Origin: Lachnoclostridium sp. UBA7215
GTDB taxonomy: Bacteria; Bacillota; Clostridia; Lachnospirales; Lachnospiraceae
DNA length: 26,244 nucleotides
Reading direction: 5' to 3'
Assembly: GCA_002490465.1 (NCBI GenBank)
Contig: DKUB01000088.1
Coordinates: 2,210 to 28,453, forward strand
Positions 15,257-23,279 of this stretch are shown in pieces. Numbering within the stretch: position 1 is the stretch's first letter; every line of letters begins with the position of its first letter. The notes below the pieces were generated by a model. It saw only the letters and a program-made list of their open reading frames with translations, had not been told where the DNA came from and did not search any database. Position numbers and translations under genes: made by a program.

Positions 15257-16090
15257 GTGTTTGTAATTCTGCGGAAACGTTTTCTTGTCAAAGTTTTTTT
15301 TAGTGTACTGCTTTTTTTTAGTGTGGCTGTCTTGTCAGGAATGCTTATTATTGGTGCTCAGGCGAAACATGAGATGCCGTTACAGAAAAACCTGGATACT
15401 TTTCGGGCATTTTCGATAGATCCGTCTTTTCTAAGGGGTGTGGAATCATGGAGTGAAAGGGATTACCAACAGCTTGTCTGTACATTTATATGGAATAAGG
15501 GCAAACTTGCCAAAGGAGCAGAAGAATGCAGAACCGGGGGGTGGTATTCTCTTTTTATGCCGGATTCTATTCAAAAGGGATATCAGGAGGCTTTTTATGC
15601 GGCGCTTGCGGACGGTGAATATTTCCCTGTACCCGAGGACGAAACCGGGAAAGCAAAAATCAGTTATGAGGATTCCTGGGGCGGCGCAAGAAGTTACGGG
15701 GGAAAGAGACGGCATGAGGGAACTGATTTGATGTCTTCTGTGCAGGAGAGAGGATATTTCCCGATTGTAAGTGTCAGTGACGGAGTTGTGGAAAAAAAGG
15801 GATGGCTGACGCTTGGCGGATACCGCATTGGAATACGTGCCCCTCACGGGGCGTATTATTATTATGCCCATCTGGACCACTATGCAGATAATATAGAGGA
15901 GGGAACACCTGTAAAGGCAGGAGAAATTATCGGTTATATGGGGGATACCGGATATGGCGAGGAGGGAACAGTCGGGCAGTTTGACGTGCATCTGCACTTT
16001 GGAATTTATTTGACAATTGATAAAAAGGAGGTCAGTATTAATCCGTATTGCATCTTGAGAAGTTTGGAAGAGAAGCGTATTACGGCATAG
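15257..16090 (+). CDS. Membrane-anchored M23-family peptidoglycan endopeptidase
   Basis: A 277-residue LytM/M23 metallopeptidase that should cleave peptide cross-links or stem peptides outside the membrane. An N-terminal signal anchor (~10-32, FFSVLLFFSVAVLSGMLIIG) is followed by a ~100-residue spacer domain. The catalytic domain has the zinc motifs H153-x3-D157 (RRHEGTDLM), YYYYAHLDHY, and H245-x-H247 (DVHLHF). All zinc ligands are present, so it is probably active and not a degenerate LytM regulator. GTG 15257 is the best in-frame start found, with only purine-rich sequence ahead of it, so the exact start is uncertain. No lipobox is seen. Confidence 0.87.
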   Translation: MFVILRKRFLVKVFFSVLLFFSVAVLSGMLIIGAQAKHEMPLQKNLDTFRAFSIDPSFLRGVESWSERDYQQLVCTFIWNKGKLAKGAEECRTGGWYSLFMPDSIQKGYQEAFYAALADGEYFPVPEDETGKAKISYEDSWGGARSYGGKRRHEGTDLMSSVQERGYFPIVSVSDGVVEKKGWLTLGGYRIGIRAPHGAYYYYAHLDHYADNIEEGTPVKAGEIIGYMGDTGYGEEGTVGQFDVHLHFGIYLTIDKKEVSINPYCILRSLEEKRITA

Positions 16091-16128
16091 CTTATTAAAT
16101 GATTATCCTGACCGGCAAATCCCGGTTA

Positions 16129-16157
16129 TTGATTTGTCAGTGTAATTGTGATATGAT
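16129..16157 (+). promoter_or_regulatory. Promoter upstream of the broken small gene and CD3324-family gene
   Basis: TTGATT (16129-16134) and TATGAT (16152-16157) are spaced by 17 bases, 35 bases before the ATG at 16192. An ACCGG/CCGGT hairpin at 16111-16126 lies just ahead and could weakly end the M23 transcript. Confidence 0.5.
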
Positions 16158-16191
16158 AAACAGGATGAATGATAAAGGGAGGAATTTGTAT

Positions 16192-16322
16192 ATGAGAAAA
16201 TATATTATGTCTGCATAGCACTGGCTATTGCAGTAACAACTATAGCCAATGCTATTCCTGATAATACAAATTTAGGAGGCAGATATGGGCTATATAAGAG
16301 CAGAAGAAATTTTGCCCGCTGA
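16192..16322 (+). pseudogene. Frameshifted small secreted-peptide gene
   Basis: GGGAGG at 16178-16183 and ATG 16192 form a good translation start, but the frame stops after eight codons (TAG at 16216). If one A is added to the AAAA run at 16197-16200, the frame continues as MRK, then IYYVCIALAIAVTTIANA, a textbook signal peptide ending in an ANA cleavage site, then a short polar tail to TGA at 16320. The peptide would be about 43 residues. The reading frame would overlap the next gene's start at 16285. It may be a decayed gene, a sequencing error, or a slippage-prone gene; the product is unknown. Confidence 0.4.
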
Positions 16323-16572
16323 TGTAATTAAACAGATACAGCAGTATGTTGATGGAGCGAATATATATATTCCACGAAAGCAGGAAAACAGGCTGGCGTG
16401 GGGAACAAAAACGGCATACCGGCACGAATTGCAAAAACGGGATAAAGCGATTTACAACAGTTATTTGGACGGTAAGTCTGTAAATGAGCTGGCACATATT
16501 CATTATTTATCTGAAAAAAGCATACAGCGGATTATCAGAAATTATAACAAAGAAAATCAACCCCTGCAGTAA
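16285..16572 (+). CDS. CD3324-family helix-turn-helix protein
   Basis: A 95-residue protein that I recognise as the CD3324/Mor-like family found widely in Clostridia. The diagnostic run is LPADVIKQIQQYVDGANIYI, then PRKQENRLAWG, and a C-terminal helix-turn-helix with VNELAHIHYLSEKSIQRIIR. It is likely a DNA-binding regulator; no target has been established for the family to my knowledge. ATG 16285 has AGGAGG at 16274-16279. It lies between the broken secreted-peptide gene and the MATE exporter, all on the plus strand, so control of the exporter is possible but unproven. Confidence 0.8.
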   Translation: MGYIRAEEILPADVIKQIQQYVDGANIYIPRKQENRLAWGTKTAYRHELQKRDKAIYNSYLDGKSVNELAHIHYLSEKSIQRIIRNYNKENQPLQ

Positions 16573-16684
16573 ACAGCCGGGGGGATAAATTATAATAATA
16601 AGGCCTGTGTTTGGGGAACTTCAGTTCTTTTCAGCCGGGTCTTCTTATTATATGAATATCGTTATGATACTTGGAGGATGGACC

Positions 16685-18091
16685 ATGCAGCAGAGAGAAA
16701 AAAGTTTGGAGCACTCGGATGAGAGGCTGGGGTCAGCGCCGCTTGGCAGGCTTATTGTCAGTCTGGCTATTCCGGCCGTTATTGCGCAGCTCATTAATGT
16801 GATTTACAATATGGTTGACCGTATTTATATCGGTCATATAGCGAATGTTGGGCCGCAGGCCCTGACCGGACTCGGGCTTTCTCTGCCCATTATATTATTA
16901 ATACAGGCGTTCAGTTCCCTGGCGGGAATGGGTGGTGCCCCGCGTGCGTCGATTCAGCTGGGAAAAGGGAATCGCCAGGAAGCAGAGCGTATATTGGGCA
17001 ATAGTGTAACAATATTGCTCTTTTTTGCAATAATTCTTACGTTTGGGTTCTATCTGTGTAAAAGACCTCTTTTGTATATGTTTGGTGCCAGTGATGCTAC
17101 AATTGTTTTTGCAGAAGGGTATTTGGATATCTATCTCATTGGTACGGTATTTGTCATGGCCTATCAGGGGCTCAATATGTTTATAAGCTGTCAGGGACAT
17201 GCAAAAACAGCGATGTTTTCTGTGTTAATCGGAGCACTTCTCAATATTGTGCTGGATCCGGTTTTTATTTTTGGGTTAGGAATGGGTATACAGGGAGCTG
17301 CACTGGCAACAATAATTTCACAGGGCGTCAGTGCTGTGTGGGTTGTCAGTTTTCTTTTGTCAAAAAAGTCAGGACTGCGGATCCGCAGCAAAAATATGTA
17401 TCCTGACTTTCGGGTAATAGGCAGTATTGCTGCACTGGGAGTTTCCCCTTTTGTGATGCAGTCCACAGAAAGCCTTATCAATATTGTATTAAACCGCGGA
17501 TTGCAACAGTACGGCGGTGATTTATATGTAGGTACTCTGACAATTTTACAGAGTGTTATGCAGTTTATTGTTATACCGTCTCAAGGGTTTACGCAGGGGG
17601 CACAGCCAATTTTGAGCTACAATTATGGAGCCGGCGCAATAGAGCGTGTGAGAAAGGCATTTCAGATTATGTTTGGCATTGTCTGTGGTTTCGGCGTAGT
17701 TTTTACCAGCGTAGTCATGCTAGTACCCCGTTTTTTTGCCGGGCTGTTTACGTCAGATGAATCATTGCTTGCGCTGGCAGAATCGAGCATGCCTGTTTTT
17801 ATAGCTGGTGGTTTAATATTTGGCATACAGATGGCCTGTCAGTCAACTTTTATGGGATTGGGGAAAGCGGGGATTTCCCTTTTTATCGCGCTGTGGCGCA
17901 AGGTGATTTTGCTTATCCCGCTCGCTATTATATTACCACATTTTTTTGGTGTGGATGGGATTTATTGGGCTGAGCCGCTGGCCGACGTTACTTCAGCGCT
18001 CACGGCAGGTATTTTGTTTTATATTACAGTATGGCGCAGGGAATTATTGCCCGAAACAGTCAGGCACAGGAAAGGTGGAAATAAATTATGA
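16685..18091 (+). CDS. MATE-family efflux transporter
   Basis: A 468-residue integral membrane exporter with about twelve helices in two six-helix halves, coupled to sodium or proton entry. Family signatures are the N-terminal PLGRLIVSLAIPAVIAQLIN and NMVDRIYIGH, the mid-region LLNIVLDPVFIFGLGMGIQG, and the second-half PSQGFTQGAQPILSYNYGA. ATG 16685 with GGAGG at 16673-16677 is preferred over an upstream in-frame start at 16607, which would add 26 non-family residues and lacks a ribosome site. It overlaps the next gene by four bases (ATGA at 18088), so the two are coupled. Likely substrates are cationic drugs or metabolites; this cannot be resolved by sequence. Confidence 0.94.
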   Translation: MQQREKSLEHSDERLGSAPLGRLIVSLAIPAVIAQLINVIYNMVDRIYIGHIANVGPQALTGLGLSLPIILLIQAFSSLAGMGGAPRASIQLGKGNRQEAERILGNSVTILLFFAIILTFGFYLCKRPLLYMFGASDATIVFAEGYLDIYLIGTVFVMAYQGLNMFISCQGHAKTAMFSVLIGALLNIVLDPVFIFGLGMGIQGAALATIISQGVSAVWVVSFLLSKKSGLRIRSKNMYPDFRVIGSIAALGVSPFVMQSTESLINIVLNRGLQQYGGDLYVGTLTILQSVMQFIVIPSQGFTQGAQPILSYNYGAGAIERVRKAFQIMFGIVCGFGVVFTSVVMLVPRFFAGLFTSDESLLALAESSMPVFIAGGLIFGIQMACQSTFMGLGKAGISLFIALWRKVILLIPLAIILPHFFGVDGIYWAEPLADVTSALTAGILFYITVWRRELLPETVRHRKGGNKL

Positions 18092-18882
18092 TGAAAAGGC
18101 ATATGCTCTTTTTTGATATTGACGGTACGCTGTTAGATGATGAAAAGGGGGTGGTTCCGGAGAGTGCGGTGCGTGCTCTTCATGAGGCCAGGGAGCGGGG
18201 GCATCTCCTGTTCCTGTGCACAGGACGTTGTCAGGCTATCTGGCCGAAAGAGGTGTTGGAAATTGGCTTTGATGGTGTTGTTGGCGGATGTGGTACGCAT
18301 ATTGTATATCACGGAAAGGAGATCCACCATGTAACGTTAGATAAAACATTACAGAGGGAAATCGCCGATGACTTGTTTCGTTGCCATATTGATGGTATAT
18401 TGGAGGGAAGTACATGTTCTTATTTCCGGAAAGATGTCTGGATGCCGGTTGTACAGCATATTTTTGAGGGGAATGGTGTGTTTTCTTCCAACTGTCAGAA
18501 GTACTGGGAGGACGAGTTGTCCTTTGATAAAATGGCACTTTGGTTTGATGATTCCAGCGATATGAACGCATTTAAACAAAAATATGAGGACCGTTTCGAT
18601 TTTATTCTGCGCGATCCGACTTTTTATGAAGTAGTGCCAAAGGGATGCAGTAAAGGGAACGGCATTGCTTTCCTATGTGATTATCTGGGTATTGACCGTC
18701 AAAATACAGTTGGAATCGGAGACAGTACCAATGATCTTCCCATGCTGGAATATACCGGGATCAGCATTGCTATGGGAAGTGGAAATCCGGATATATTTGA
18801 TTCTGTGGATTTTGTGACTGCCCCGGTTATGGAAGATGGCATTGAAATAGCATTGCGAAAATATAATTTTATAGGATCGTAA
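18088..18882 (+). CDS. Cof-type HAD-IIB phosphatase
   Basis: A 264-residue cytoplasmic hydrolase of the haloacid dehalogenase superfamily. Motif I is FFDIDGTLLDD with nucleophile D10 and acid/base D12, and motif IV is GIGDSTNDLPML. The Cof-type C2B cap lies between (~85-190). These enzymes dephosphorylate sugar phosphates, FMN or similar small molecules; the exact substrate is not predictable. It is translationally coupled to the MATE exporter. The second ATG at 18091 is an equally good start and would change the length by one residue. MurE follows after 27 bases. Confidence 0.92.
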   Translation: MMKRHMLFFDIDGTLLDDEKGVVPESAVRALHEARERGHLLFLCTGRCQAIWPKEVLEIGFDGVVGGCGTHIVYHGKEIHHVTLDKTLQREIADDLFRCHIDGILEGSTCSYFRKDVWMPVVQHIFEGNGVFSSNCQKYWEDELSFDKMALWFDDSSDMNAFKQKYEDRFDFILRDPTFYEVVPKGCSKGNGIAFLCDYLGIDRQNTVGIGDSTNDLPMLEYTGISIAMGSGNPDIFDSVDFVTAPVMEDGIEIALRKYNFIGS

Positions 18883-18909
18883 TGACGCTCACTCAGATTG
18901 GAGGTTTGC

Positions 18910-20373
18910 ATGAAACTTAAAACACTGTTAGAAAAGCAGGAATATGAATTGCTGCAGGGAAGTCTTGAAACAGAGATCTCAGATATTGTATATGATTCGC
19001 GGAAAGCAGAAGAGGGTATGCTTTTTGTGGCCATCACAGGGATAGTGACAGACGGGCATAAATATATTTCTGATGTTATAAACAAAGGGGCTGCGGCTGT
19101 TGTTGTAGAGCGGGAGGTACAGATTACAGACCCGGATGTGGCTGTGGTAAAAGTAAAAAATGGGCGCTCGGCGTTGAGCCTAATGTCGCAGGCATATTTC
19201 CATTATCCGGCGGAAAAAATGGTTTCCATTGGCATTACTGGAACAAAGGGCAAGTCTACTACCGCACATATGATACGGGATATTATTGAGAAATCCGGCA
19301 GGCGCTGCGGGGTTGTCGGCACAGTCGGGGTGGAAATCAATGGAACGGTAGTGCCAACGGAACATACAACGCCGGAATCTTATGATTTACAGAGGCATTT
19401 CGCTGATATGGTAGATGCGGGCTGTGAATATATGGTGATGGAAGTCAGCTCGCAGGGAATTAAAATGGACCGTGTATACGGGATGGCATTTGACTATGGC
19501 GTATTTACCAATCTCTCACCGGACCATATCGGTCCGGGAGAACACGAAAATTTTGAGGAATACCGGAACTGCAAAAGCAGACTGTTTCAAATGTGCCGGG
19601 TTGGTATTGTCAATGCCGATGACCCGAACTGGCAGGAAATCGTAAAGGATGCCACCTGTGAAATCAGGACATTCGGCACTGGCGAAGCAGATATGCGTGC
19701 AGAGGCAATTGAACATATTAATGATGTCGGAAATCTCTCTATGAAATTTCGTGCGCGTGGGATTTTGGACGGGGATGTTATTATTGGTCTTCCGGGGCTT
19801 TTTAATGTGTATAATGGTATGTGTGCCGCCTGTGTCGGTGCTCTGCTTGAAATGCCGCAGGAGGTAATTCTTCATGCGCTGGAGCATGTGGAAGTACGCG
19901 GCCGTGTTGAGAATGTACCGACGGGCCGGAACTTTTCTGTGCTGATTGATTTTGCCCACAATGGCGTGAGTACCGAGAGCGTACTAAGGACATTGCGTGA
20001 GTACAATCCATCCCGGATAGTTGCCGTATTTGGCTGCGGGGGAAACCGGAGCAAGCTGCGCCGCTATGAGATGGGGGAGACTGTGGGAAATCTTGCGGAT
20101 CTGGCTGTTGTGACCAGTGATAACCCAAGGACGGAAGACGTCATGGATATTGTGGAGGATATTAAGGTTGGCCTTAAAAAAACAAAGGGAGAATATATAG
20201 TGATTCCCGACCGTATGGAAGCGGTAGATTATGCGATTTCCCATGCAGCGGACGGAGATCTTATTGTCCTCCTCGGGAAAGGGCATGAGGAGTATCAGGA
20301 GATACAGGGAGTCAAACATCATTACAGCGAGAGGGAAGCAGTAAGCCGGGCTTTGGAAAATCTGAAAAAATAG
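18910..20373 (+). CDS. murE: UDP-MurNAc-L-Ala-D-Glu:meso-diaminopimelate ligase
   Basis: A 487-residue Mur ligase that adds the third stem-peptide residue in the cytoplasm using ATP. The N-terminal UDP-substrate domain covers ~1-100, the P-loop GITGTKGKSTT is at 108-118, and the DAP-recognition motif DNPR at 404-407 indicates meso-diaminopimelate, not lysine. The GKGHEEYQ motif near the end is typical. ATG 18910 is supported by GGAGG at 18900-18904; an in-frame TTG at 18898 precedes that site. It lies outside a division/cell-wall cluster (no murF or mraY beside it), so it could be a second murE-like copy. The D-Glu made by the upstream racemase enters the same pathway one step earlier. Confidence 0.93.
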   Translation: MKLKTLLEKQEYELLQGSLETEISDIVYDSRKAEEGMLFVAITGIVTDGHKYISDVINKGAAAVVVEREVQITDPDVAVVKVKNGRSALSLMSQAYFHYPAEKMVSIGITGTKGKSTTAHMIRDIIEKSGRRCGVVGTVGVEINGTVVPTEHTTPESYDLQRHFADMVDAGCEYMVMEVSSQGIKMDRVYGMAFDYGVFTNLSPDHIGPGEHENFEEYRNCKSRLFQMCRVGIVNADDPNWQEIVKDATCEIRTFGTGEADMRAEAIEHINDVGNLSMKFRARGILDGDVIIGLPGLFNVYNGMCAACVGALLEMPQEVILHALEHVEVRGRVENVPTGRNFSVLIDFAHNGVSTESVLRTLREYNPSRIVAVFGCGGNRSKLRRYEMGETVGNLADLAVVTSDNPRTEDVMDIVEDIKVGLKKTKGEYIVIPDRMEAVDYAISHAADGDLIVLLGKGHEEYQEIQGVKHHYSEREAVSRALENLKK

Positions 20374-20417
20374 GTTTCCATATTTATGAAAAAAGGGTGA
20401 AGGATAGGGTTAATTAA

Positions 20418-20446
20418 TTGACAAAAAATCCGATATATGTTATAAG
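20418..20446 (+). promoter_or_regulatory. Strong promoter for the FliD-tail-like gene
   Basis: A perfect TTGACA (20418-20423) and TATAAG (20441-20446) with a 17-base spacer lie 51 bases before the start at 20497. The good consensus suggests that the downstream protein is made at high level. Confidence 0.65.
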
Positions 20447-20496
20447 GTAATGGATGACCAAATAGGATTATTAAGTATTCAAAGGAGTGATATAGT

Positions 20497-21201
20497 ATGA
20501 ATGATTTCTTTGGCGTAGGTTCCAGTTCTAATGTATTTGATTCCTACTTTGGAACAAGCAGTAATTCAGGCTCATCATCTTTTCTCACCGGCCTTGGCGA
20601 TTTAAAGATGATTCAGAGTGGCGCTTACAAAAAATCACTGAAAGCTTATTATGCAACACAGAAAAGCAATAAGTCAGATGAAAACGGTAAAACAGACAGC
20701 AGCAACGAGTCTATTAAAGATTCCGGAAAGGCAGATAGCAAAACACAGTTGTCATTGGTGAAATCTTCTTCTCAGAAGCTGTACCAGAATGCTACTGCAT
20801 TGAAGAATAAGGACTACAGCAAAAAAGATTTTAAGACAGAAGATGTACTTAGTGATGTTAAGAAGTTTATATCCAGTTATAACGACACATTGAACAGCAC
20901 GAAAAAACTGAATTCTTACAGTATTCTTCAGACAGCTGTCTGGTCTACAGAACAGATGAACACAGCTGAGGGGCTGTTGAATAAAGTTGGTATCAGTATT
21001 AAAGATGATAACACTCTTGAAATTGATGAGGACGCATTCAAGAAAGCCCGTACCAGTGATGTGAAAGCATTGTTTGCCGGAACCGGCTCACTGGCATCCA
21101 GAATTGCACAGAAAGCATCGACAATGGCAAACCAGAGCAACAATCAGCTGGCAGTTAATTCAGGTAAATCTTTCTACACGATGCGCGGACTGTTCACTTG
21201 A
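20497..21201 (+). CDS. Orphan protein with flagellar-cap (FliD) C-terminal-like domain
   Basis: A 234-residue protein of unknown function. The N-terminal ~85 residues are Ser/Asn/Lys-rich and low in complexity, with no signal peptide. From ~88 the protein is helical (LSDVKKFISSYNDTLNST), and residues 157-207 (EGLLNKVGISIKDDNTLEID, FKKA, DVKALFAGTGSLASRIAQKA) resemble the end of FliD-type flagellar cap proteins. It lacks the rest of FliD and there are no flagellar genes around. AAAGGAG ahead of ATG 20497, a consensus promoter and a following terminator make it a single-gene unit. Similar short proteins are, as far as I recall, common in Lachnospiraceae. Function, and even cell location, is open. 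Confidence 0.75.
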   Translation: MNDFFGVGSSSNVFDSYFGTSSNSGSSSFLTGLGDLKMIQSGAYKKSLKAYYATQKSNKSDENGKTDSSNESIKDSGKADSKTQLSLVKSSSQKLYQNATALKNKDYSKKDFKTEDVLSDVKKFISSYNDTLNSTKKLNSYSILQTAVWSTEQMNTAEGLLNKVGISIKDDNTLEIDEDAFKKARTSDVKALFAGTGSLASRIAQKASTMANQSNNQLAVNSGKSFYTMRGLFT

Positions 21202-21235
21202 TAACTGTGGGAGAAGATTAGAAAAGAAAGAATAC

Positions 21236-21273
21236 AATGGCACAGATGGGGCATCCTGTTTGTGCCATTTTAT
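21236..21273 (+). terminator. Terminator after the FliD-tail-like gene
   Basis: AATGGCACA (21236-21244) pairs with TGTGCCATT (21261-21269). Inside is a short GATG/CATC helix, with a bulge on the 3' side. The second arm runs into TTTTATCTT. It separates the single gene from rsmE. Confidence 0.6.
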
Positions 21274-21332
21274 CTTGTGAGAAGATTTTATATTTGAGGA
21301 ATGAAAAATAAGTTTGCCGGAGGAGGATTTTC

Positions 21333-22082
21333 ATGTACCGCTTTTTTGTGCCAGTTGAGAATGTGGAGGGGGAACGTATACGGATTACCGGAGATGATGT
21401 AAACCATGCAAAAAATGTACTGCGCATGTCGGTTGGAGAAAAAGTTGTCGTTTCCTGTGGACAGGGCGTTGATTATTATTGTATAATAGATTTCATTCGG
21501 GAGAATCAGATTGGCCTGCGTATAGAAGAGGAAAAGGCAGCAGTGACAGAACTTCCTGTGGCCATTACGTTATTTCAGGCTTTGCCCAAAAGAGATAAAA
21601 TGGAGCTGGTAATACAAAAGGCAGTTGAGCTCGGTGCAGCAGAGATTGTTCCGGTACAGACCAGACGCTGTGTGGTGCGTCTGGATGAGCGGAAAGCAGA
21701 CAGGAAGCTGGTCCGTTGGCGTGCGATTGCCGAGGCGGCGGCAAAACAGAGCGGAAGAGGAGTTATTCCCCGGATTTCCGAAATTATGTCATTTGCAGAG
21801 GCTTTAAATTATGCGGAACAAATGGATACGGTGTTAATTCCCTATGAACTGTATGAGGATATGGCAGATTCTATGGAGACGATGCGAAAAGCTGCCGGCG
21901 GCAGCAGCATCGGAATATTTATTGGGCCGGAAGGCGGTTTTGAGCGCGGGGAAATCGAACAGGCTATGGGGAGAGGCGCATTTCCGCTTTCACTCGGAAA
22001 GAGAATACTCAGAACGGAAACAGCCGGCATGGCGGCGTTGTCTGTATTGATGTTTTTGATAGAGGGACAAAAAGAGAGGTAA
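21333..22082 (+). CDS. rsmE: 16S rRNA (uracil-1498-N3)-methyltransferase
   Basis: A 249-residue SPOUT (deep-knot) methyltransferase that methylates U1498 in the decoding region of 16S rRNA using S-adenosylmethionine. Residues 1-70 are the PUA-like RNA-binding domain (FVPVENVEGERIRITGDDVN). The knot domain has ELGAAEIVPVQTRRCVVRLD, the cofactor loop FIGPEGGFERGEIEQA and LGKRILRTETAGMAAL. ATG 21333 follows GGAGGAGG. The gene ends five bases before the cysteine desulfurase, which suggests cotranscription in an RNA-modification operon with the thiouridine genes. Confidence 0.95.
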   Translation: MYRFFVPVENVEGERIRITGDDVNHAKNVLRMSVGEKVVVSCGQGVDYYCIIDFIRENQIGLRIEEEKAAVTELPVAITLFQALPKRDKMELVIQKAVELGAAEIVPVQTRRCVVRLDERKADRKLVRWRAIAEAAAKQSGRGVIPRISEIMSFAEALNYAEQMDTVLIPYELYEDMADSMETMRKAAGGSSIGIFIGPEGGFERGEIEQAMGRGAFPLSLGKRILRTETAGMAALSVLMFLIEGQKER

Positions 22083-22087
22083 AGTAC

Positions 22088-23251
22088 GTGGAATGTTATT
22101 TAGATAATGCAGCTACGACACAGCCATTTGTGGAGGTGTGTGATTTAGTCACAGAGATAATGCAGAAGGATTACGGAAATCCGTCTTCCCTTCATCAAAA
22201 GGGACTTGAGGCAGAGAGATATGTGCGTCAGGCGGCTGAGCGCATTGCAAAAACGCTGAAGTGCAGTCCTAAAAATATTATTTTTACTTCTGGCGGGACA
22301 GAGGCAAATAATACTGCTCTGCTTGGAAGCGCTGCGGCAAATAAAAGACGCGGAAAACACTTGGTGACGACCTGCTTTGAGCATGCATCGGTTCATGAAC
22401 CGCTTATTTATCTTGAGCAGATGGGATATGAGGTAAGCTATCTGCCCGTGGACAGCCAGGGGCATCTTTTGCCGGATACTCTCAGAAAGGCGCTGCGTGA
22501 GGATACGGTTTGCGTGTCTGTGATGCTTGTCAATAATGAAATTGGTTCGGTCCTGGACGTTCAGAGCCTCGCAGAGATTGTCCATGAGTATAGCGAGGAC
22601 ATTCTTTTCCATGTAGACGCCATCCAGGGGTACGGTAAGATGAAGATAAATCCGAAAAAGCTGGGCATTGACCTTATGAGTGTCAGCGGGCATAAAATCC
22701 ATGGTCCAAAGGGGACGGGTTTTTTGTATAAAAAGGACAATGGAAAGGTGCATGCCCTTCTTCATGGGGGCGGGCAGCAGTCCGGCATGCGTTCCGGAAC
22801 AGAAAATGTTCCGGGGATTGCAGGTCTGGGGCTGGCAGCAGAAAAGGTGGATGCGGCGTTGTCAGAGAGCAGAGAGCATTTATATATGTTAAAAGAATAT
22901 TTTGTGGAACGCATAAAGGAAGTGCCGGGGGCAGCTTTGAATGCCTGTTTGCCGCCGGATGTTTTGGATACTGCTCCTCATATTGCAAGTGTCAGTTTTG
23001 ACGGTGTCAGGAGTGAGGTGCTTTTGCACGCATTAGAGGAAAAGGGAATCTATGTCTCGTCAGGCTCGGCCTGTTCGTCCAATCATCCGGGAATCAGCAC
23101 TACACTACAGGCAATTCATGTGCCAAAAGAGCGCTTAGACAGTACGCTTCGTTTTAGTTTTTCTGCTTTTACGGAGAAAGAGGAACTTGCTTATACAATA
23201 GAAAAACTGAAGGAACTTGTTCCGGTGCTGGCAAGATATACTAGAAAGTAA
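22088..23251 (+). CDS. Cysteine desulfurase (NifS/IscS-type), ThiI partner
   Basis: A 387-residue PLP enzyme that removes sulfur from cysteine as an enzyme-bound persulfide. The N terminus YLDNAATTQPF is typical. The PLP lysine is K203 in SVSGHKIHGPKGTG, and the persulfide cysteine is C329 in SSGSACSSNH, in the short group-I-like loop. The start is GTG 22088, with GAGAGGTAAAG upstream. It lies 28 bases before thiI. This pairing is known from Bacillus subtilis, where NifZ passes sulfur to ThiI for tRNA 4-thiouridine, and indicates that this copy serves ThiI rather than general iron-sulfur assembly. Confidence 0.94.
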   Translation: MECYLDNAATTQPFVEVCDLVTEIMQKDYGNPSSLHQKGLEAERYVRQAAERIAKTLKCSPKNIIFTSGGTEANNTALLGSAAANKRRGKHLVTTCFEHASVHEPLIYLEQMGYEVSYLPVDSQGHLLPDTLRKALREDTVCVSVMLVNNEIGSVLDVQSLAEIVHEYSEDILFHVDAIQGYGKMKINPKKLGIDLMSVSGHKIHGPKGTGFLYKKDNGKVHALLHGGGQQSGMRSGTENVPGIAGLGLAAEKVDAALSESREHLYMLKEYFVERIKEVPGAALNACLPPDVLDTAPHIASVSFDGVRSEVLLHALEEKGIYVSSGSACSSNHPGISTTLQAIHVPKERLDSTLRFSFSAFTEKEELAYTIEKLKELVPVLARYTRK

Positions 23252-23279
23252 CAAACTTCGCGATGAAATGGAGAAAAAA

